NCBI GenBank assembly: GCA_026122225.1 | Contig: JANEZZ010000401.1 | Coordinates: forward strand, 372,001-436,000 | Reading direction: 5' to 3' | DNA: 64,000 nt | From: Heloderma charlesbogerti | Taxonomy: Eukaryota; Chordata; Lepidosauria; Squamata; Helodermatidae | Part shown: positions 59,134 to 64,000 of the stretch, in pieces | How the letters are laid out: each line of letters opens with the position of its first letter | How positions within the stretch are numbered: the stretch's first letter is position 1 | Translations under genes and position numbers: made by a program | Notes under the pieces: generated by a model | What the model saw: the letters and a program-made list of their open reading frames with translations, nothing else | Databases searched by the model: none | What the model was told of the DNA's origin: nothing

Positions 59134-59965
59134 GAGAACGAACAGCTCCCCCACACACACCGCCCCCAGGAACTGCTCCCCAGTAGTCACTGCTTGGGAT
59201 GGAGCCTTCCCCCACCCAAGATTGGGGGAAGCAGGCAGCATTGCAACTGGTTTTAGTGGGACGGCATAGTTTCCTCCCCAAGTTGTGGCCCATGAGTGCA
59301 TTTGTAGACTTGCCAAATCGAGCAGTGTGGACGAATGATCTGGCATTGGGGTTGAGCCACTGAGAGGAAGACCCAGAACACTGAATTCCCGGAAGGAAAC
59401 CTTTCCACACGGGCTGCGAATGAGGAGGAATGGCATAGAGAATTTCTGAGATGCAAACTTTAACTTAGCCAGCGGGACATATCGTAAAGGGACTTGATGT
59501 GTACGTGTGTGCGAAATTGCTCTGGGTTGCAGGAATGCCTTGAGCCTTGCTTAAGCGCTGGCTTGCATTAGACCACAGTGGCAGCACCAAAATCCTTAGT
59601 TTTCGGTCGAGTAGATGGCGACGGTCTCGGTCTGCTGTGTTCAAAATTAAAGAAACATAGCTGGGTGGATTATATTTGGTTTGGAGGCAGAGGGGGTGGG
59701 TGGGTGGGCTGGAAATAAATACTCCCCCCCCCATGGTGGTGGTGATAGCCCATTCATGTGCAATATATTAGTGGGATCCCTGACCATGCACTACCTGCCC
59801 CCCGGGCTTGGCAACTGTGAAGTTGCTTGTACATAGTCAGGCTTTGGGCTTTCAGGGTGAGGGTGTTAGGGGTTGACGGGATGCAGAAGTAGGTGGGAAT
59901 GAGAGCGAATCAAACCAAATCACACAAAGAATGAAGAGTAGAGTTCATTCTATTTAATGTACAAA

Positions 59966-60002
59966 ATGTATGTATATAGTATATATATATATATATATAT
60001 AT
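59966..60002. repeat. (AT)n microsatellite
   Basis: Uninterrupted TATATA run of about 15 units after TGTATGTATATAGTA. Confidence 0.9.
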
Positions 60003-60012
60003 AATAAATAAA
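60003..60012 (+). terminator. TMEM259: Candidate TMEM259 polyadenylation signals (distal)
   Basis: Two overlapping AATAAA in ATAATAAATAAATACT directly after the (AT)n tract; followed by TTACTCTGCTCCTTTTCC. Repeat-like elements begin again only at 60348. Confidence 0.45.
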
Positions 60013-60347
60013 TACTATATCTAATGGCGTTACTCTGCTCCTTTTCCTTACCTCACGGTCAAGTGTATAACCTAGGGCGGCGGGGGGGCGGGTGTTGAAT
60101 GCCTAAGACAGTTGTACAAAATCCAGAACAGTCAGCCAGAGACACTTAGTCGTTTCCGGGGGGAAATGCTCCTTTTGCAAGAGAACTATGCTCCCGCTGG
60201 AAATCAAATCTTTTGTTTAGCTTTCCCTCCCCAAAACGAAATGTTCCCCCTTCAGCTCTTTCTGTCACAGGCTGTATTCTCATCAACCCTGCTAGCATTT
60301 CTCTCCACACCACCATGCATTCCTCAAAAGTGCCACTCTTAACATTG

Positions 60348-60478
60348 GCCACCCAGTGCCCTCCAGATGCTTTGGACTACAAGTCCCATCAGCCCAAGCC
60401 AGCATGGCCAATCATCAGGATTGCTGGGCATTGTAGTCCAAAACACCTGGAGGGTACCAGGCTAGGGAAGGTTGGTCT
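60348..60478. repeat. Palindromic MITE (family P), well preserved
   Basis: ACCCAGTGCCCTCCAGATGC, TTTGGACTACAAGTCCCATC and inverted TGGGCATTGTAGTCCAAAAC, ACCTGGAGGGTACCAGGCTA around GCCAGCATGGCC. Confidence 0.85.
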
Positions 60479-60589
60479 AGGAGAATTGTCCGTGCTACCA
60501 ACCTAATTCAAATTTAATATTTACTCAAAATTACAAAATATTTGCAAGATTCTTGGACTGACCTGAACTTGGGAGCCTCCACCCCACTC

Positions 60590-61770
60590 TGGCAGGTACC
60601 AGAGGGTAGCACTGGGAGAGGAGGTTTCGGACCGGTGGCCGCTCACTTGTGGGGTGCCACAGGGTTCCATTGTCTCCCCGATGCTATTTAACATCTATGT
60701 GAAGCCGCTGGGGGCTATCATCAGGAGGTTTGGGTGCGGTGTCATCAATATGCGGATGACACGCAGCTCTGCCTCTCGTTCAGATCTTCACCAGTAGAAT
60801 CCCTGTCCATATGTCTGGAGACTGTGAGTGGCTGGATGGGGAGGAATAAGCTGAAGCTGAATCCTGACAAGACCGAGGTACTTTTGGTGGGCGACAAGAG
60901 GAGGTTGGGGGACATTGACCTGGTGTTGAATGGGGTACGGCTACCCTTGAAAGACCAAGTCCGCAGCTTGGGGGTCATCTTAGATTCCCAGCTGTCCATG
61001 GAGGCTCAGGTGTCAGCTGTGAGCCGGACAGCGCTGTACCAACTCCATTTGATACGGCAGCTGCGCCCCTTCCTTCCCGACCATCTGCTCCCATTGGTGG
61101 TACATGCCCTGGTCTCCTCTCGTTTAGACTACTGTAATGCGCTCTACGTGGGGTTACCCTTGAAGACGGTTCAGAAGCTGCAGCTGGTACAGAACGCGGC
61201 GGCTCGCCTGATTAAAGGCAGCCGCCGGCGAGATCACATCACTCCAGTGCTGAAGGAGCTGCACTGGCTACCAGTTGTTTTCCGGGCCAAATTCAAGGTG
61301 TTGGTTTTGACCTTTACCCTATACAGCTTCGGCCCAGCCTATCTCAAGGAGCGCCTCCAGAAACACCAGATAGGCTGCTCAACATGTTCCGCCTCGGATG
61401 GCCTTCTCTCTGTCCCATCAGCCAGGACAGCTAGGCTGGTGAGGATGAGGGAGAGGGCCTTCTCTGTGGTGGCCCCCACTCTGTGGAACTCCCTCCCTAG
61501 GGAACTCCGCCATGCCCCCTCTTTAATGAGCTTCCGCCGTGCATTAAAAACATGGTTGTTCAGGCAAGCATTTGGGGTGGGCTAGGGTAATTTTAGAAAT
61601 GTGATGTTTTAATGTTAAATTTTATTGTGTAAACTGTTTTTATTGTTGTACATCCCCCAGAGTGGCTGGGTGACCGGCCAGATGGGTGATTAATAAATTT
61701 GATGGATGGATGGATGGATGGATGGATGGATGGATGGATGGATGGATGGATGGATAGATAGATAGATCCC
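60590..61770 (+). mobile_element. L2 LINE, 5'-truncated, with GATG microsatellite tail
   Basis: Encodes the second half of L2 reverse transcriptase: GVPQGSIVSPMLFNIYV in one frame, then an open frame 60734-61585 with RCHQYADDTQLCLSFRS (catalytic YADD), LNPDKTEVLLVGDKRRLGDI, RLDYCNALYVGLPLKTVQKL, LQLVQNAAARLIKGSRRRDH and the C-terminal RERAFSVVAPTLWNSLPREL. The frame is open for 283 codons and broken only near 60734, so the copy is fairly young. Its 3' tail passes into (GATG)n. Confidence 0.93.
61699..61766. repeat. (GATG)n/(GATA)n microsatellite
   Basis: About 13 GATG units then 3 GATA units, directly continuing the L2 3' tail TAATAAATTT. Confidence 0.95.
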
Positions 61771-61811
61771 TGAGATCTAAGGCAACCTGCATATTTTTGC
61801 AGCTGTTTTTC

Positions 61812-61880
61812 CTACAATCATAAGAGTTGGAAGAGGCTGTGTAGGGCATCTAGTCCAACTCCTTGCAGGAAATCCAGAGC
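61812..61880 (-). repeat. CR1 3'-end fragment
   Basis: CAATCATAAGAGTTGGAAGA and CATCTAGTCCAACTCCTTGC in antisense. Confidence 0.65.
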
Positions 61881-62047
61881 TGTTCCTCTTCTTGTTCTTT
61901 TGGGTGGGGTGGGGGATACAAAAAAGCTTGCAAGTTCCTAGAATGGAACCAGAAAGTGGGGGGGCAGAAAGTAGGTCTCCACACGTTTTGGACTTCCGCT
62001 CCTAGCATTTCTGACCATTAGCCATGCTGGCGGAACCTTCTGGGAGT

Positions 62048-62942
62048 TAGGGATGGCGGAGAATTTCTCCCCGAAACTTCGGGGGGCCGAGCGCCAACGT
62101 GTTCAGCCCCCCGAACAAGTTTCAGGGAGACATTCTCTGCCCCCCCCGCACCCCCCCGGGACGGGACTTACCTTTGCCGAATGTCCCTCCCGGCGGCGGG
62201 TCCGGCCGGCGGTTCGGCGGGTGTTCGTGCGGGGCGGGAGCGGCAGCCGGTCTTTTGACCGGCTGCCGCTGCAACCATTGCAATAAAAGAAAAAAAAAAA
62301 AAAACGCCCCCCATGATAGGCTACGTGACGATTAACGTAGCCTGTCACGGCTAGATCTGCAAAGTCAGCCGTGATAGGCTACGTTAATCGTCACGTAGCC
62401 TATCACGGGTGACTTAAAAAAGCGCGTACGAATAATGGCGGCCCCCATAGGGAGCCGCCATTCGCGTTCCTTATTTGGTCGCTGTAGTCTACGTAAAGAT
62501 TTACGTAGACTACGGCGAAAATTGCCCTTATTTTCGCCGTAGTCTACGTAAATCTTTACGTAGACTACAGCGACCAAATAAGGAACGCGAATGGCGGCTC
62601 CCTATGGGGGCCGCCATTATCCGTACGCGTTTTTTTTTTTTAAGTCACCCGTGATAGGCTACGTGACGATTTACGTAGCCTATCACGGCTGACTTTGCAG
62701 ATCTAGCCGTGACAGGCTACGTTAATCGTCACGTAGCCTATCACGGGGGCGTGTTTTTTTTAAAAAAAAACTTTGGAGTTCGCGGCCGGGCGAGGCGCCT
62801 CCCCCCCTGGCCTGAATTTCGGCCGGGCGAGGCAGGAAGCCTCCCCCCCCCCGGCCTGAACTTCGCGGGGGGAGCAGCGAAGCGCCTCCCCCCCACCGCG
62901 AACAAGCTTCAAGGACAGGTAAGTGACTTTCGTCCACCCCTA
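62048..62942. mobile_element. 895-bp hAT-like foldback element with giant internal palindrome
   Basis: Ends TAGGGATGG and, inverted, TAGGGGTGG, inside a perfect 8-bp target duplication CTGGGAGT (62040-62047 and 62943-62950), which is diagnostic of hAT-type transposition. Very GC- and CpG-rich flanking domains surround a 447-bp near-perfect inverted repeat. A further hairpin with 14-bp arms (AGCGGCAGCCGGTC) lies at about 62239-62270. It has no open frame of transposase type, so it must be mobilised in trans. I know no named family for it. Confidence 0.85.
62305..62751. repeat. Nested inverted repeat, arms ~220 bp
   Basis: Left arm 62305-62522 and right arm 62530-62751, loop TGCCCTT. Arms differ at only a handful of places over 218 bases. 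Within each arm are smaller hairpins: GTAGTCTACGTAAA with its complement two bases away (62484-62513), and GTGATAGGCTACGT with its complement eight bases away (62371-62406). CpG dinucleotides are dense and undecayed. Confidence 0.95.
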
Positions 62943-62990
62943 CTGGGAGTTGGAAGTCCAAAACATCTGACGATCTGCCCACTCCTACAC

Positions 62991-63684
62991 AAAGGAGAAA
63001 TTAAAAAAAAATACTCTGATTTCTTGAAAGAGAAAAAAAACTTTTAACTGCTCTCCTTCTCGTAATCTATCCACCTAGTTCTGTTTTGAAATGAACAGAA
63101 TAAACTGGTCTTTTGAAACAAGACCACAACTCTGTGTACAACCATTGTGGTTACACAGTTCTACATCATGGCAACCTTCCCCTCCAGATATCTTGGGCTA
63201 CAACTCCTGGGAAGTACAATGAGTGGGAAACCACAAGAATCTGAAAATATTAATGGGAATGTAATTGTATCTACCTGCACCCTTAACGATTAAATATCTC
63301 ATTAATCGAGGGCCAGTGATTAAAAAGACACGTTTCAAGGAGAAAGACTGGTAACATACACTCCTGGTTCAAATAAGCTTTTTCAAAACATTCTTTTAAG
63401 TCACATAAATAAATAATGGCTCCACGCTGAAGCAATGCCCGACTCTGCAGTTTGTTCAAGGTTCTGTACAGAATGCAAATACCTATAAATCAAATACAAT
63501 CATTTGGCACACGGCAGCTTCAAAGTACCAAACATTTAAATACACATAATGTTGGGTAAACATGTTGAGGAAAAGGCCAAGCCAGGTTGAACACCCCAAT
63601 CTGTAATTTTGTATGATTATATTGCTGAATTGTTACAAAATGCTGTATTTCATTGTTTAGGGGCGTATGCATACAATTACATCT
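62991..63684. other. Intergenic, mostly unassigned
   Basis: A/T-rich; one partial family P arm (CTCCAGATATCTTGGGCTAC at about 63182). No gene seen. Confidence 0.45.
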
Positions 63685-63920
63685 CTGCTGATATTTTATT
63701 GCATTTATATCCCGCCTTTTTTCCTTTTGCAAGTAGCCCAAGGCGGCCGTACATTATCCTCTCCATTTTAGCCTCACAACAACCCTGTGAGGTAGGTTGG
63801 GCTGAGAGTCTGTGACCGGCCCAAAGTCACCCAGCGACCTTCCATGGCCGAGTGGGGGACCAGAACGCAGATCTCTTCGCTCCCAGTCCAACACTCTAAC
63901 CACTGCGCCACACTGCTTAT
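63685..63920 (-). repeat. CORE/MIR-like SINE (type 1)
   Basis: TTTATATCCCGCCTTTTTTC, TAGCCTCACAACAACCCTGT, GTCACCCAGCGACCTTCCAT, GATCTCTTCGCTCCCAGTCC and AACCACTGCGCCACACTG: a full antisense copy. Confidence 0.88.
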
Positions 63921-64000
63921 GTTTGTAGCTAAAGTGATTTTATACTTAATGCTGTACTTTTAAGATTTGTAAGGTTTGTAAAGTGCCCAGCAAGCGTTGG

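Larger units (their letters stand above)
57682..60030 (+). other. TMEM259: TMEM259 3' UTR (extent inferred)
   Basis: No coding frame with support and almost no repeats for 2.3 kb, in sharp contrast to the introns, which fits a constrained 3' UTR. AATAAA occurs at 59128, 59714 and twice at 60003-60012. The last lies after an (AT)n run at 59970-60002 and a TTTAATGTACAAAATGTATG stretch and could be the main end. Confidence 0.55.
61966..62990. repeat. Palindromic MITE (family P) split by a hAT-like element
   Basis: Left arm (61966-62047: GTAGGTCTCCACACGTTTTG, GACTTCCGCTCCTAGCATTT) and right arm (62943-62990: CTGGGAGTTGGAAGTCCAAA, ACATCTGACGATCTGCC) rejoin into a normal family P copy when the 895 bp between them and one 8-bp duplication are removed. 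Confidence 0.85.

Overview
The window looks like nuclear DNA of a squamate reptile, most likely a lizard. Two vertebrate genes with intact GT-AG splicing sit in a background of reptile-type repeats: BovB, CR1, L3 and L2 LINEs, CORE/MIR-like and other tRNA-derived SINEs, and many hAT-type and palindromic MITEs. Nothing prokaryotic or viral was seen. The species call is inference from repeat content, not a database match.

Layout. (1) 1-5.8 kb: the 3' four coding exons of NDUFA13 (GRIM-19, complex I) on the plus strand; its first exon lies left of the window. (2) 5.8-27 kb: repeat-rich spacer with two BovB copies (7807-9606 minus, 20592-22041 plus), each with a target-site duplication. The same spacer holds a candidate minus-strand gene that I cannot identify. 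It consists of a start-codon exon (19901-19799), a 742-bp exon with good splice sites at both ends (16870-16129) and a possible terminal exon (14780-14627), whose splice phases fit one another. (3) 27.0-27.4 kb: an apparently intact U6 snRNA gene on the minus strand with TATA box, PSE and an SPH/octamer-like distal element. (4) 28.0-60.0 kb: TMEM259 (membralin) on the plus strand, with a CpG-rich promoter, eleven coding exons (30083-57681, 689 residues by my splicing) and a long 3' UTR. Two donors 54 bp apart in coding exon 3 keep the same phase and predict an 18-residue optional insert. (5) 60.3-64 kb: an L2 LINE ending in a GATG microsatellite, an 895-bp hAT-like element carrying a giant nested palindrome, and a SINE.

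NDUFA13 and TMEM259 are not functionally linked in an obvious way: one is a mitochondrial inner-membrane subunit and the other an ER membrane protein. Their human orthologues lie apart on 19p13.11 and 19p13.3, so their closeness here is a synteny point.

The most unusual structure is the 62.0-62.9 kb element. It has hAT-like ends, an exact 8-bp target duplication, and an internal 220-bp inverted repeat whose arms are nearly identical and contain further hairpins. It is inserted inside an older palindromic MITE. Other nested insertions with visible boundaries are at 11.4-12.1, 20.6-22.4, 23.5-23.9 and 39.2-40.3 kb. All coordinates come from reading by eye; repeat-family names other than BovB, CR1, L2 and L3 are descriptive.
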